The position numbers were made by a program, and so were the translations under genes. 64,000 bases of DNA, from assembly GCA_001632425.1 (NCBI GenBank), contig KV425575.1, positions 367,462 to 431,461 on the forward strand. The letters are read 5' to 3'. Below the pieces are notes generated by a model. The model was given only the letters and a program-made list of their open reading frames with translations. It ran no database searches and was not told the DNA's origin. Shown here piece by piece: positions 13,788 through 27,244 of the stretch. The first letter of the stretch is position 1. Every line of letters begins with the position of its first letter. The DNA comes from Neolentinus lepideus HHB14362 ss-1 (Eukaryota > Basidiomycota > Agaricomycetes > Gloeophyllales > Gloeophyllaceae).

Positions 13788-16370
13788 ATGGCGGCATCCG
13801 TGCTGGCACAGCCAATGCGCTCGTCTTCTCCCACACAGCTCGACTCTACTCGCTCGCCGTCCAGCGCATCGTTTGAGACAGCCAGAGCAGGCTCGGAGTA
13901 TCATTCTCGCTCATCATCAGCAACTACGCAGGCAGTGGTGGTCCCCGAGCACGCTGACGGTGTCGGCGTCAACCCCCTGCACATCGTCGCCCATCCCACG
14001 TCAGGCAAGCAGCCGCAGGAAGTGCACATCGTCAAGGTCACCGGCAACAGTGTCCAGGTTGAAACAGGGCCCCCGCCCGATATGTTCTCGCAGCGCGTTA
14101 ACAAGTCAATCGCCCGTGTCGTACCACCTATAGACGGTCTCAGATATGACGATACGATTGGGCCCCCGCCCCCTTCACCCCCCGCCAGTGAAGAGCAAGG
14201 GCTTGACGAGGGTCCTTCGGTGCCTCCGAAGATGATGCTTGCACGGTCAGAGCCGGGCCCATGCGAGGATGATGTGTTCAGAGAGCGGCGGCAGTCGGCA
14301 TCCTCCTCGCTGGACTATCCCGGACCTTTACCGCCTAAGGTGAAGAATACGAGGTCCGAGCCTGCAGTGACGTTCGAAGAACCCACACCGACATCTACCT
14401 CACGACCTGGCCCCTCTTCCCATTCCCTTCATCGCTCTTCCACCGAGACCAAGGCATCCCTTGTATCCACGACAAGACAATATGACCCGGAAGAGGACAC
14501 CGGCAGGAGCTCGCCGGCGAGAAATCGGGATCGTACCGCTACTCTTCATCTCTCCGCAGATGGGTACCTTCAGCCTCCCCCGTCCTCATCTCACAAACGA
14601 CCCACCCGGCGTAACACTACAGGGTCTACGGAACCCGATTCACCACGGGCCAGAGCAGCGCGGAAAGCGACACTAGCAGGGACCGCGCCTTCCTCGTACT
14701 CACCAGGACAGTGGCTGGAGGATGTGGATGCAGACGGCGAGCTGGCGACGGATATTCAGCTACAGGCGGAGCAGATCCGACGAGAAAGGCAGTCGAAACG
14801 CGAGAAGGCGCAGAAAGAGGCGGAGGCTGCGCTGACGCGATCGATGTCGACGTCACGGGGTGTGGTTGGAATGCGGGATGAGGAGACCAAGGTGCTGGTG
14901 GGGAACCTCATTGGGGAGGATCACGTGAACTATGTTCTCATGTACAACATGTTAACGGGCATTCGGATAGCGGTGAGTGGTCTGGTACACTTCCATCAGA
15001 GCCTTGTTCATTCCATCCCAGGTAAGTCGGTGTCAGGCCAAAATTAAGCGACCCCTTACGGACGAAGACTTTATTGCACGGCATAAATACTCATTCGACA
15101 TGTACGTGCGCTTCAGAAACGACTTAGCTCCTCACACTCACACCCTCTTAGCCTTGGTAACGAACTTACGCCTGCCGCTAAGTACGACTTCAAGTTCAAA
15201 GACTACGCTCCTTGGGTCTTCCGCGAGCTGCGCGAAGACTACTTCCACCTCGACCCATCAGACTACCTTGTCTCCCTCACGGCGAAGTACATCCTCTCGG
15301 AACTCGGGTCTCCTGGCAAGTCTGGCTCGTTTTTCTACTTCTCGCGTGACTACCGCTTCATCATCAAGACGATCCACCACTCCGAGCATAAGTTCCTTCG
15401 CTCGATACTGAAACAATACCACGAGCACGTGAAGAGTAATCCGCATACGCTGCTATCACGGTTCTATGGCCTCCATCGCGTGAAGTTACCCCGAGGGAAG
15501 AAGATACATTTCGTGATCATGAATAATTTGTTCCCGCCGCATAAGGATATTCATGAGACGTACGACCTAAAGGGAAGTACGGTGGGCAGGGAGTACCCGG
15601 AGGAGAAGGCCGCGAAGAATCCGAGGGCGGTATTGAAGGACCTAAACTGGATAAACCGGGGAAAGCAGTTGGAGCTGGGACCAGAGAAGAGGGCGCTGTT
15701 GACAGAACAGCTAAGGAGAGATTCGGAGTTATTGCAAAAGCTGCATGTTATGGATTATAGTCTGTTGGTGGGGATCCACAACATGCGGAGGGGGAACCGG
15801 GATAATGTACGGAGAAATACATTGAAAGTGTTTTCGGTGAGTAACTCGCTACTCTACCCCAGTTTTTCCCTTAACAACTTCGTGCAGCCAAACATGCCCC
15901 GCATGAAGCGGAAGCCTACACAACTGAAGTCATCGTCGCCCGAGGCGATTGCGATCCGGAAAGCTATGCGTGAGTCGGATCCAAAACGGCTAGATGCAGC
16001 AGGAGGGGAGTCCCTTCCCGAGTGCGACACGGGTGACCGGCAACATTTCCTCTTCTATCAAGACGAAGGGGGGTTACGTGCCACAGACCAGGCAAATGAA
16101 GAAGCCGACACCCTCTACTACCTAGGAATTATCGATATCTTGACGCCGTATAATACCCTGAAGAAGCTGGAGCACTGCTGGAAGGGTATGCAAGCTGATC
16201 GGGTGAGTGACATGATGGTTGGAAGGCGGCGAGCTCTCATAATTTGTTGTGGAATATAGCACAAGATTAGTCCGGTACCTCCTTCGGAGTATGCAGATCG
16301 TTTCTTTGCTTTCATGAAAGCGATTATGCCAGGAGGAGAAGGCGGTGAGCGGTTCAAACCAGAGAAGTAG
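13788..16370 (+). CDS. MSS4: Phosphatidylinositol-4-phosphate 5-kinase
   Basis: Makes PI(4,5)P2 at the plasma membrane, upstream of actin organisation and endocytosis. The first ~370 residues are a Ser/Pro-rich, low-complexity N-terminus as in other fungal Mss4 proteins. The PIPK domain then reads in order: NYVLMYNMLTGIRIAVSRCQ, the GNELTPAAKYDFKFKDYAP block, SGSFFYFSRDYRFIIKT with the ATP-binding Lys, NNLFPPHKDIHETYDLKGST, the catalytic MDYSLLVGIHN, and YYLGIIDILTPYN. The end is VPPSEYADRFFAFMKAIMPG before the TAG at 16368-16370. Introns interrupt at about 14972-15022, 15101-15153, 15837-15888 and 16204-16259. It is convergent with condensin subunit 1 (342 bp between stops). The kinase motifs are complete. 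Confidence 0.93.
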
Positions 16371-16711
16371 TTGCAATTTCGTTGCTTCTCTTATGTTTGA
16401 TATTTGACACTTTATTATATTTGTGGATACTGCGGTATCATGAGAGGATATTTCTTATCAACATCGGACCAATAGCATTCGGCATCGTGTATCTTAACTC
16501 ATCTCCACTGCAATCGGCTTCATTTATTGCTTTCGCGGGCTAATACCGCTTCCACACTCGTTGAATACCATCTTGATAATTCTCACAACCCTTTCGCTCT
16601 TTGTGGACCATCTATTTCGTGCGCTCGGTTGCTTTTGCCATTATCTCTCTAGATTAGTATCGTATGTTGGTACATGTGCTGATACAATGTGTACACATCC
16701 TCCGGTAACTC

Positions 16712-19700
16712 TCACTCCGAGTCTGCCTCCTCCGCTGGCGCTTGTCTCCGGGTAGCTGGAAGCTGATTAGCACAGGTGGGTTGCATGACATGGGTTTACT
16801 CACTCCGCCTCGTAGCACGTTTCTTTGCAGCTGCCTTCTTCTTCTCCGCTCGCCTCTCGAGGAGATGATCCTCTTCGCCTTGTCGTCTATGCTCTTCGAG
16901 GATCTAATAACAATGTTCGGCAAGGGACGCCTCTTAATGAAAGTAAGACAATGATACCTTCTCGAACTCATCCAGTTCCGAATCAGGCTTATTCGCGGAT
17001 TTATTCGAACGAGCCTGCACGACAAGCATTGTCAGCAAGGACCGTGAAACCTCAACGCCATTGTACCTTGGACAGGATTTCTGAGAAGTACGCGAACACA
17101 GTCTCTTCATGCAACTTGTCTCGATAAAACTGCAGACCCTCAATGAGCTTCTTGACCGAACGTTCGGACTTGAAAGGCAAGAGGGACAGGCAGAATGCAA
17201 TGTCTCGCCACTGTCGTGGTTCTTCCGATAACCGGAACCGCTGGCAAAGCTTCTCGACGATGTTCTCCGCTTGTTTTTCCTACAACTGATGTCAAGCACG
17301 ACGAAATGGTCGAGCATGCGTCACTCGCCTTCTCGATGAATGAGAAAATGTATCTCATCGTGCTCTGGAACACTTCTTCGTCAACAGCGTGCTCACCGAT
17401 CGACAGGTGACTGATGACTGGCGACATGCATGAGCCTATCCGTTCTGAGGATGCATGATGACGGACATACCATCTGGCAAGTTATTATAGATTGCGTTCT
17501 CCTTAGTTGAGAGTTCCGTGAAGAACAACCTGGCTAGGTCAGCGATTCTTTGCTCCGGGTCCTCTAAGCATTTTGCCATCTCGCCGAGCTGGCCTTTGAC
17601 TTTGATCATGCCGTTCAAGATAAGATGTGTCAAGACCATCAAAGTATTCTTCTTCACAACAAGGTCTTCATCAGCTAAGCCCTTGTATAGTTCATTCGTA
17701 TTCTCGTCAATGACCGTGCTGAAGCAAACAGCGACATCTCCAAGGGCGATGACAATGTTGCTACGAATGTTGGGGTCCTTAGAAGTCTCAAGAATCTTGA
17801 AAAGCAAGCGATGGTGCTGATCGCAGAACTGTGAACTGACGCACAAGAACTTGCTGAATGCTAACGTTGCAGCAGCACGCAGAGTTGGATTCTGTCAGAA
17901 CGGTCAGCGGCAGCAGAATCAAGAATGGCTCGTCATTACCTTGAACTTGTGAGGACTACCACAGATGTGGACAATCATAGGGCCGTAGAGAGCCAGCAGT
18001 GATTGAGGACCGTAGAGCAGTTCCGTCTCCCGGACAGCGGCTATTCGGTCGCCTATCTCATCCTCGGCATTCCCTGCTACCTGATCTAGCTCTTCCCCGC
18101 CTTTCGCTGATCTTGCAGGGCTGCTATGCCCCGCTGCGAGCTTCTCGGCTGGTGGATATTAGTCACGAATATCAGAGAAAGCCTTCGACGCTGCGTACCT
18201 GCTTGCTTCTCGTCCTTCTGCCTCTTCCATTCTCTTTCGACAAGCTCAAGGTAGACAATATGTTTAATAGCCACATGCCCAACCACGAAGAGAAGCTGAC
18301 TTAAGACGAACACATCGCCCATATCTTTGTCCTCTTGACTTGCACCTTCGGCCGTGCTCTCGTTTGGCAGGTCTTCGTCCATAGCGTCTGGATCTGCTTG
18401 GTTCGGCGTCACACCCTTCTTTGGGACTCCAAATGCTCTGCGTGTCAGGTTCTTGATCAGTTCATTACAGAGCACGTCAGGGTGCTCGCCCAAGGCATAG
18501 ATTGTGTTGATCGCCTGCTCGGCAAGACCAAACCAGTCCTTGGAGCGGCAAGGATATTCGATGGCTTCCTGAAGCTTGCGGAATACTGGATGGTCCATGG
18601 GCATTCGGAGGGTCTTGTCCAACAGAGAGCCTTCGCCAACCATATAAGTGACAGGGCGTTCGTCTCATGTTCGTAAAAGTACCTTTGATCTTCTTTGCGC
18701 TACCATTCAACCTCTGAAGCGCTACGCAGGTGTATCTCGCCAGCGTCAGATCCGTCTTCGGCAGGCTCAGATAGGGAGCAGCGAATCAAACCATCATGAC
18801 GTACTTTTCCAAAGTTGCCTAGACCCACTCTGAGCATGGTATCGACGTGGTCCGTCACCACGCTTCTCCTGGCAAGTGCTAGCATTCCCAAGATAATGAT
18901 GGCACCTCTTCTTTGCTGCTTGGGTAAAGGCCGATCAGAGCCTGCAAGATCTAATCAATAACTGATCTACGGGCTTCACTCAAAAGCACCTACTGTACAC
19001 CTGCCACAGCTTAGCAATCACGTCTGAATGAATCTGATCATCACCCATCATCGTCCGCATCATCTCCTCCAAACTAGTTAGCTCTGCCAGAGTTGCGCCG
19101 TACGTTAACCTTCAAGAGATATCAGTGGACGGTGGCACAAAGAGAGATCAGTTACGATGTACTCGATCATGTTCTTTGCAATACGGTTTACTTGCTGCTT
19201 AGGCTCCATGTCAGGCAGAGGATCAAAATATAAGCTCCTGTAGCATTCCAGCAGCCTCGCCCTTACGCCCTTGACCTCCTTACCATCCTCTGAAGTTGAG
19301 CTGTTGTCTTTCGACCAAATAAGATGCAACATGTTCTTGATCCCTTCCTGCAAATGAGCAAGTATGAGCCTGTCGTTTTTCTCCAATACGTTGTACCACC
19401 TCTCACCTCTGCACCATCCAGCTGATACTCATGCGCAACGCGAAAGAACTCGATAACCTCCAATACCTCAAGTTTGTTTGTAGATCCCAACAGCCTCCCG
19501 AGGATCTCCATTGCGCCCTCTAAATGGCGGATGAAGTTCAACGCCTCGGCATAGTACTTCTTTCTTAACCTGAGATGTAGAATTTGACTGCTCTCAAGAG
19601 CGGCGAGGGCTGCCTGCTCATTCGTCAATGCAGTCATATCAAGCTCGGACTTTCTTGGCTTCTTCCCCTTCGGTTTGCTCTTCTTCTTGGACGCAGAACT

Positions 19701-21571
19701 GCCTTCACCACCCTGTTCGTCCCCTTCGACCATGCTGGCGTCGCTGTCATCGTCAGAGTCTTCTATCTCTTCCTCATCGACGTCCATAGAGTCCTCATTA
19801 GCTGCAGATCTACAGAAACACATATCAATTTCCGACGTCGAAGCGTCCTAATTGAAAGACCTACCTCCTCCTTTGCTTCTTCTTAGAGGACTCCTCTTCT
19901 TCGTCCTCTTCCTCTTCTCTTTCGTCCTCTTCATCCTTCTTGTCGCCTTCGGTTTCTACTGTGCCTTCGCGTTCCACCGCGTTCCCCATACCACCCTCCA
20001 CCTTCTGTAGTTCTTCACAGACCTCTTTATACCGTCCCCCCCATTCCTGCAACCCCAGCAAGCCACCATGCATCAATCCATACGGATGCGTCAAAATCAA
20101 CTTCACCAGTAGCGCGATCGCGTTCTTCCTTACACCCGACGCCTTGTCTTCCAGCGCACCAACAGCCGCCCGTGTGATCGCCAGCCGCTGCTTCGGAAAC
20201 TTGACGGGGAGGTCGCAAAGCTTCGCCAGGACTGCGAAGACCTTGGTACGGACGTAGGAGGACAGGTCGAGGGTCCTATCCAGGAGAAGGTCGTAGAGCC
20301 CGTGGATTTGCTTTTGAGCTTGGTTTGCATCTGTTGAGAGGTCTTCGGAGCTAGCCAATTCGCGTATAAGGCATCCAATGATTTCTACCATGGCCATTCG
20401 CATAGGGTAGGACTGTAATCTGCCTGTCAACTATGTATTATTGTGAGTTAGCCGACCACACGTACCTCGGAGTCTAGGTGAGCCAATAGTAAACTTATTT
20501 GTTTCAAGACAGCTCTAGGAGTTAACTCCGCAAAACGAATTAAGAACCGAGAAAAGGCCCTCGGACCCTTGGTATCTTGACCGCTGAAATTCTTGGCGGC
20601 TATCTCTCGAAGAATCTCATCTCCCAGCTGTGCATGGTCAAACTCCTTCGCCAGCACTGTCAGACAATCGGCCATCGGCTCGGAGAGGTGCTCGTAATAT
20701 TGCAGGGACTGCATGATGCTGATCTGGGCCGCGAGACCATGCCCATGATGTTTGACCGCCAGACAGATGACCTTGTAGACACCCAATCTGATTGTCTGAT
20801 CCTTCATGTACGCCTCGCTCTCCGTGATGTGGTAGGCCGGTCGCGTAATGCAGCTGTTCGGAGAAGTTAGGATAAGAGACAATCATGTTGTCACTCCTCA
20901 CCTTACAAACGTGTCTCTTTCAGCTGTTGTCGTCCATATCCGCTGCGTTTTGATCCGTAGAGTCTTGCTGATCAGCCCCAAAGTACCTGGTATCTGGTTC
21001 ACCCACGTCCACGCCGTCGAGTTCTTCTGCTTAGCCGCCACACGCGACGTCCCTGCCTTGCCACCCTTCCCTCTCCGTGCCCTCGTTGGTGCCGGTGCCG
21101 GCGCCTCTTCCTCATTGTCCGTCGCCTTAACCTTCTCCGCGGCCGAAACGAACCATTGAAGCAGGAACGCATACATCTCCAGAGGCATCTTGTGCGTCAG
21201 ATATGTTTGCTGATCTTCGTGATCAACATCATGTAGTGTCGACTCGACTTGGGCGGCGAGGCCAGAAGAGATAGAATCGAGTAGCTTGCTCATTATAGGA
21301 CCTTGCAGAGAGTCTGCATATTTCAATAGACTGCAGTACACGTCAAATATCTCTCTGTCTGAAATCGCGTCAGAAGATTCCGCCACTGCCTCGACAGCAC
21401 CTAAGAGCAAGGTTAGCTACAACCGAAATCTAGATTCGACCACGCACCTTCAACCAAGCCAACAACCTCCCCGGCGTCCATGGTCCGTATATCGTGTTCA
21501 TTCCGCAGTAAAAAGGCATCGGTGTCTTGCAGCGCTTGTAGATGGTCTTGTAGGTCGAAGTCGTCGGCCAT
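16712..21571 (-). CDS. CND1: Condensin complex subunit 1 (Cnd1/Ycs4/NCAP-D2 type)
   Basis: HEAT-repeat regulatory subunit of condensin, which compacts mitotic chromosomes with SMC2/SMC4. The start MADDFDLQDHLQALQ is at 21571. Recognisable family blocks are QTIRLGVYKVICLAVKHHG (about 20780), RTKVFAVLAKLCDLPVKFP (about 20220), a long acidic/basic insert (about 19640-19990), WFGLAEQAINTIYALGEHP (about 18490), and the C-terminal cohesin/condensin signature RSNIVIALGDVAV with VKKNTLMVLTHLILNGMIKV and EDPEQRIADLARLFFTELS (about 17520-17770). The last exons encode RQWRDIAFCLSLLPFKSERS, EEHRRQGEEDHL and a Lys/Ala-rich tail, ending at TGA 16712-16714. Many short introns interrupt the frame. The gene looks complete, about 1300 residues by estimate. 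Confidence 0.92.
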
Positions 21572-22945
21572 GATGAGCGGAACACGGTTGGAAGGGAAGA
21601 GAAGAGTACCTTCGCCACCAACGCGTTACGATCACGTGCGCGACATAAACACGGTGCCGCCTCGGCGGCCGCGTCGAAATGTGCTACAGCCACAGCGAGT
21701 TTCGGCTAAGAGTGATGCATGCCCTTCTGATATTCGACGCGATTGGCTATACTCTGAATCTGAAGACGGGAATGTTGTTCTATGTGCGCCACTTGTAGTA
21801 GATGCGGAAGGTCTCATGGGTTTGTTAATTGCTACTACCGGATTGAATCCCTCGTATATTATGATATATACCCTCCCTATTACAGGGGACTGGGGAAGCA
21901 CTGACGTGTGGCTTTGTGGTCTAGTTTCCAAGGATAACAGGTGAATCTCTGTGGAATTGCATCGACTCTAGACAAGAGCGGGAGGGGCTAATCATGTTAG
22001 GCTTGATACGGCGCCTCCTAAATACGACTTCCTCCTCGAAATTTACGGTACGTCTACATTGATTCTACAATATACCGATTCGATCCCTAATGCACCTTCT
22101 AATTGGATCTCTACATCTGATGAGTTGTGTCGACACTTCATCTAACCGTTCACACCGGTTATTTGTATCCCTTTTTTCTGCGGTGATTCTTGCAACTCGG
22201 GTCAAGCTAGTGACCGTCGATCTCACGCACAAATTCGTCAATGTGTTCTGCAAGTCAGACCTCGTGCATCAATTGTTTGACATCCAGTACATATAGTGCA
22301 TACGAGATTTCAAGATTGTCGCCGGCAGACCGAGTCCTTTTTAATTCCCACAAAGCCTAGCAGTTCAGGTCACCCTGGAAATTACGTCGACGTAGTACCA
22401 GCGCTGGGCCAGACTTGAAGTAGAGGCGAATACTCAGCTGAGAAGCACCGCCAGAAGTGCTCGGGACGCGGGAAAATGTCAGGGGAGATTAACGCCACAT
22501 GTCGTGAGTACTTTTCATTTCCTTCTCGTCCGCCCTCCGTCCACATCGAAGGGCAACATTATAAGGCGGTATTCATTTCCCGACAGGTTTTGTATACTGA
22601 AGACTGTGCTTCCATAGGCCAATACTGATGAATATGGCACCTGCCGCGTCCGTGGCACCCAGACTGGATGGTGGTCTCAATAAGCCTGCTACTCCTGCAG
22701 CGGCAATGCAGCCACATAACTGGGACTCGGACTGGTTAAAATTAACCGTCAGTTAGCACCTACGACAACCGCCGGACAACTTCCGTTATCCCGCTCGCTT
22801 TCAGCGTGGACTTTGCAGTCTTCCATACCAGCCCGTCATTACGAGACTCCACAGATGGGGTTGAAACACCTCTGACCTCCCTAAACTTGGCTCGGAATGG
22901 CATAGAGCCTGGACACCCAAAGACCCACGAAAATATTCCAGACCT
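21572..22945. other. 1.4-kb intergenic region
   Basis: It contains the CND1 promoter on the left and the hydrophobin promoter on the right. A plus-strand frame at 21570-21944 starts on the complement of the CND1 start codon. It has no motif and is treated as chance. No other signal is seen. Confidence 0.4.
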
Positions 22946-22953
22946 TATAAAAA
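22946..22953 (+). promoter_or_regulatory. TATA box of hydrophobin gene
   Basis: TATAAAAA, about 120 bp before the ATG, is the usual arrangement for strongly expressed agaricomycete hydrophobins. Confidence 0.6.
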
Positions 22954-23067
22954 CGCCATGCCTGCGTTCTAACTGACCATCGAACTCGCCTCGAATTTAC
23001 CCTCCAAGTTCTCTTCAGAGATACAGTCGCTCTTTACGTCCACACGCTCCTTACAAAATCAAGCAAA

Positions 23068-23528
23068 ATGTTCTCCATCCTGACTAAGCTCTTCGCCTTC
23101 ATCTCTTTCGCCTTCATCTCTTTCCTTGTCCTTGCATCCGCGGCGCCCATGCCCGGGGGTTCTACCACCTCTCAGTGCAACACCGGCGCTCTCCAGTGCT
23201 GTCAGAGCGTCCAAGAGGCCGGCAGCGATGGTCACACTGCTATCATTGGCCTTCTGGGCGTTGCGGCCGACTTGCTGAACCTCCCAATTGGTCTCAACTG
23301 CTCCCCTATTACTGGTGGCGGTATCGGCTCGGGTGCTACTTGGTATGAGCTCAGTATGCCGGTTCTAGCGCCATAAATTAATACCTCCCTCCAGCGCTGC
23401 CGCCCCTGTCTGCTGCCAGGACAACTCCAGTAAGATGATAATGCCTGATAATAATACCCGTGATGCTAACTCTTCCTTCAGGCAGCTTTGTCTCTTTAGG
23501 TTGCCTCCCCGTCACCCTCATCTCGTAA
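23068..23528 (+). CDS. Class I hydrophobin
   Basis: Small secreted amphipathic protein that self-assembles at air-water interfaces and coats hyphae and fruit bodies. It has a signal peptide (residues 1-26, ending SAAAPMP). After splicing two introns (GTATGAGC to CTCCAG at about 23342-23391, GTAAGATG to TTCAG at about 23428-23481) the eight cysteines fall as C-X6-CC-X32-C-X13-C-X5-CC-X11-C, which is the class I spacing. Key pieces are SQCNTGALQCC, GLNCSP, PVCCQDN and LGCLPV, with the stop at 23526-23528. A second hydrophobin lies at the far end of the window (62696-63180). Confidence 0.93.
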
Positions 23529-24297
23529 ATTCGCTAAGCAATTGTTAGTAAGCCGTATGGTGTGTTCCGCCAATGTCTTGCCTTTGTCGCTACTGACCTG
23601 GAATAACATTTTCAGTTCGTCAGGAGGACTCTGGAGAATCAATTGGTCGCCCATTCTCCCTTTCCACATGTAGTGAGACTAGCAGTTAGTGTCGCTATTT
23701 ATCACTTGAAACATACAACACGGATGTTCGCTTCATACCCTCACTAATATAATTGTCTTTTTGGTTGCATTAATGATGCTCTTCGTTGACAGCGAGCGCT
23801 GCAAATGTCCCTTTGCATATGGCAGCACGTTGGTTGGGGAATATCGCGCAGTTCTGCCTGATCAGTTCGGATGTATCGAGAGCGCCGAAAGTTAGTATCC
23901 TGTGAATTCCGGGAGCTTTGTGAGTCCGAAAAATCCATATTGATCCACGTCAGGCCATGTGCGGTATGAACAACTAGGAAACATAACCTACTAGTATCAA
24001 AAAGTGTGCAGCGGACATAATAGAGACCATGAAACATAAGGACGATTTCAGAACCATATCAGTGCTATCCTGACACTGCATTAGCAGAACACTTCGTGTT
24101 TGCTAGTCAATGAATTGGAACAATACGACGGAATTCATGGGTGGGCAGAGTGACATCCTCATAAATGACGATCATAATAAGATCGCAGATACCGGGGAGG
24201 ACATACGATCTTGCATAGCATACGTGGACTCGACCAAAGAAATCGGATCATCCCATATAGAACGCGCTCGAGGATGTGTAACGCATACTCACCAACC
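23529..24297. other. Intergenic between hydrophobin and F-box gene
   Basis: 3' flanks of two convergent genes. No coding signal recognised. Confidence 0.4.
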
Positions 24298-26110
24298 TCA
24301 GAACACTAGAACCTGTAACGTATTACGCAGTTCAGGATCCTCAGTCTGGGGCAGGTCAGTTCCATTCGAGTGTAAATCATCATTGTCAAAGCGTACCGGT
24401 AATATGACGATCCTAGTATCGTCCATCACAACGTCTTCCATCTTGAAGGGCTGCAGTATCGTAGTTTCACGGTACGGCAAACAAGTCTCGATCGGCTCGT
24501 AGAATTCTGTCGGTTCTATGAGGACAGAAGGCTCAAGGACGACACGAGTCCTGAAATTTTCATCTGATTCTTCCTGCACACCCCTGAGCGAAGCGGGGTT
24601 GAAATCGCGAACCATAATACGACGGGTACCGCGGTCGAAGGGATTTTCGCCAAATATTTGGCGGATTGTCCTGTATCCGTGCACGGCATGAAGACCCATG
24701 GAACCTTCCTCACCGACAAACCATCTTGAATTGGATGGACCCCACTCATGCCAGCGGCACGAGGTCCTAGGTAGTATGACAGAGTCGGCCAAGGGTACTG
24801 AATTAGTGCAGGCATCCAAGAATGGCTTTGATCTAATGACAATAGAATGTAGACGTAACTGTCCAGGTTGCCAGATTGTAAACGAACATAACACCAGCCT
24901 GTCTTCGCTGCGGACCCGGAAAGGGAGAGCGGAGCCATTATATGATCTTCCGGAGCAGCTATCACAGATAGGATTGCAACTGATGAAGAAGTTGACGAAA
25001 CTCCAGTCCTCGATTTGGCGAGGCAGCCAAAAGATACCTCGGTTAACAGGAGCACTTGGTGGGTCACTTGCCGGATCCATGAAGATAAAAACTGAGAGGA
25101 GTCCGTGCATATCTGCCACAAGCATGATAGACGAGGACAGAAGACAGAAGTCGCTCGCAATGATATGTTCATGATCCAAATCCAGCTAATCAAGATATGA
25201 TAAGATACGCACACATAATTCGAGGAGTCAGAACGTACCACGCGATCAGATTTAGACTTCCAGTTCCAGATGTGAATCCGAAAGACACCAAAATTGTCAC
25301 AAGCTAGTGCGGCAACAATGTTCTTGCAAATTTGGATTTTTCTGAAGTGAGTAAATGCACCACCTCCAAATTGGGGGAGGTTAGGGGTTTTGACAAGCCA
25401 TGGACGGACAGATGAAGGTGCATCAGGATGCGGAACATTAGAGGATAAGGTTCTCAAGTTCAAGTGATACGTGTATTCCGAGCTAAGAAATGTAAATACA
25501 GATTATAAGAAATGATATGAAAGACATACTCGATAGGCGCACGAGACACTATAACCCATAAGTCCTGGCAGGGGTCGACACAGAAGTCCACTATTCCATC
25601 TTCTAAGCCGAACGGAGAGTTATGTGTCCACGGCGACGGGTATGTATCGGATGATTCGGAACCTGGCAGTGGGATAAAGCGGATGGGACCTGGTATAGGT
25701 AGTTCTCTCCCGCTACCATTCGCATATATGCCCCCGGCGATGTCGTACAGAATATGGGATTCAATTGTCTGCACAGCATGTCGTGCCCGCCACTGCAAGC
25801 GCTTCCATCCGTCCACGTATTCTCTCAGTCGATTTACGCGCGCCAAGTAAGGAGATCTGTCCGACTCAATATCGACTGGCACAAAGTTCTGACTAGCCAC
25901 TTCCAAGGTAAATTGAATGCGCGAAGAGGTGCCGATGACCTTCCAGAGTTGCCGACATGTCTTTTGGAGTTGGTCAATGAAGTGGCACACATTCGACTCA
26001 GAGGCGATACTATCACACCTCGGTGCATTTCAGTATATCTCTTGGATCCAAGTAGTTAAGAATATAGCATATAATCTCTTCAGGCAGAGTGGCGAGGACG
26101 GAGCGAGAGG
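24298..26110 (-). CDS. F-box protein, agaricomycete type (paralogue of 47052-48960)
   Basis: Probable substrate receptor of an SCF ubiquitin ligase. The F-box is at the N-terminus: TLPEEIICYILNYLDPRD followed by ILKCTE, then an intron (about 25965-26020) to TCRQLWKVI. Downstream is the conserved block RLREYVDGWKRLQW with YDIAGGIYANG, and a C-terminal part of beta-propeller-like hydrophobic strands (DFCVDPCQDLWVI, FRIHIWNWKSKSDRV, ASDFCLLSSSIMLVAD) ending in LQVLVF and a stop at 24298-24300. The same order of blocks, including YANG and a final VLVF, occurs in the plus-strand gene at 47052. At least three introns. The initiator ATG was not found in frame with the F-box, so the right boundary is approximate. 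The substrate is unknown. Confidence 0.7.
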
Positions 26111-26356
26111 CCTGCGCGTGTGAAGTCAAGCATAATTCTGCGAGGAATGTAGCGTACCATATAATCGTCTACAATATTCAGTCCCTGTTGAAGTCTTCGA
26201 AGTCCTTTGAATGTCGGATGGATACGACTTCAAGCAACTTCAAGTCAAGTCAACTGGAAGGTAGAAACGCACTATACGGTATACCGGAGGCCAGTCACAA
26301 AGTGATGGCCGAACATCACGTGACTGAGGCCGAACAGCGTCACGTGGAAGGACGCG

Positions 26357-26364
26357 TATATATA
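26357..26364 (+). promoter_or_regulatory. TATA box of secreted-protein gene
   Basis: TATATATA, 85-92 bp upstream of the ATG at 26449, followed by a pyrimidine-rich leader. Confidence 0.55.
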
Positions 26365-26448
26365 GCGTCATTTCACGAACTTCAACACGTCTATCTCTTC
26401 CCTGTTTCTTTGTCTAATTTTCTATTTCATCTTTTATCATTCAATACT

Positions 26449-27244
26449 ATGCGTTCTTTCGGCTCGCTGCTACTTATCCTTTCTTCGGCGCTGGTCGCAG
26501 TTTCCGCTTGCGAAGATGCCTGCATGGACGGAGTAACCCATGCTTGGATTGGCAACTACACCAATTCAGTTTTGACTGTCTTAAAGGATCTCGTGAGTAA
26601 CTAAGCATACCACGCGAGGGATGCATAATTGGACTGCTGTCTTTGTTCAGAGCAATCAAATCAGCGAAGGCCTAATACCCGCCGATCGTCGACCCAGCGA
26701 TTCTCTCACTTTGTTACGATCGTTTGTCGACACCTACGATGACCAAAGCTTTTCTGACATGAAGACAGCCATCTTTCCTAGCTATTTTCATGGAAAATGT
26801 CAACAAAACGGCGTCGACCCTCCCGGTTGTCCTAACCCTGACTGTCCTGTCGTCTGTGGTACTCCTGGCTCGATGGTCCATTTCTACTCCAAGTTGCGCT
26901 TTATCGTCTTCAATCAGACAAAACATTTTCTCGAACAAATGACTAAACCGGGATCCGACACATACGACCAGGTTGAACGCACAGTCTTGCAATACTCGTC
27001 TAATGCTCGTCGGGCGCCTCGGACCGTACTGCGTTATATGCGCCGCGATATGGAAAGTCTGGAAGAGTTGACCTCGCTCACAACGCGTTCGACCGACGTC
27101 CGAACGAGTCTCAAAGACATCTTGGGCCGAATAGGAATACTGTTGGAACAAGCATGCGGCGGAACCGGCACTGGTGTCACGAATGGGTTACAATCCTGCA
27201 GTTGGGAAGGACCTATGAAGGAGTTCATCTTGTCTTATCCTTGA
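26449..27244 (+). CDS. Secreted protein of unknown function
   Basis: The start MRSFGSLLLILSSALVAVSA is a clear signal peptide. One intron (GTGAGTAACT to TTCAG, about 26593-26650) joins LTVLKDL to SNQISEGL. The mature protein is about 225 residues with several cysteines, including a cluster GCPNPDCPVVC (about residue 120) and a late CGGTGTG..LQSC, and two NxT/S sites (NYTN, NQTK). It has no catalytic motif I know. The TATA box and CT-rich leader suggest strong expression. It resembles lineage-specific secreted proteins of Agaricomycetes in style only. Confidence 0.75.

Noticed and set aside
21570..21944. Plus-strand gene starting on the complement of the CND1 start codon
   Set aside because: It lies in the CND1 promoter, has no motif, and its start overlaps the opposite gene's ATG. 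It is most likely a chance open frame.
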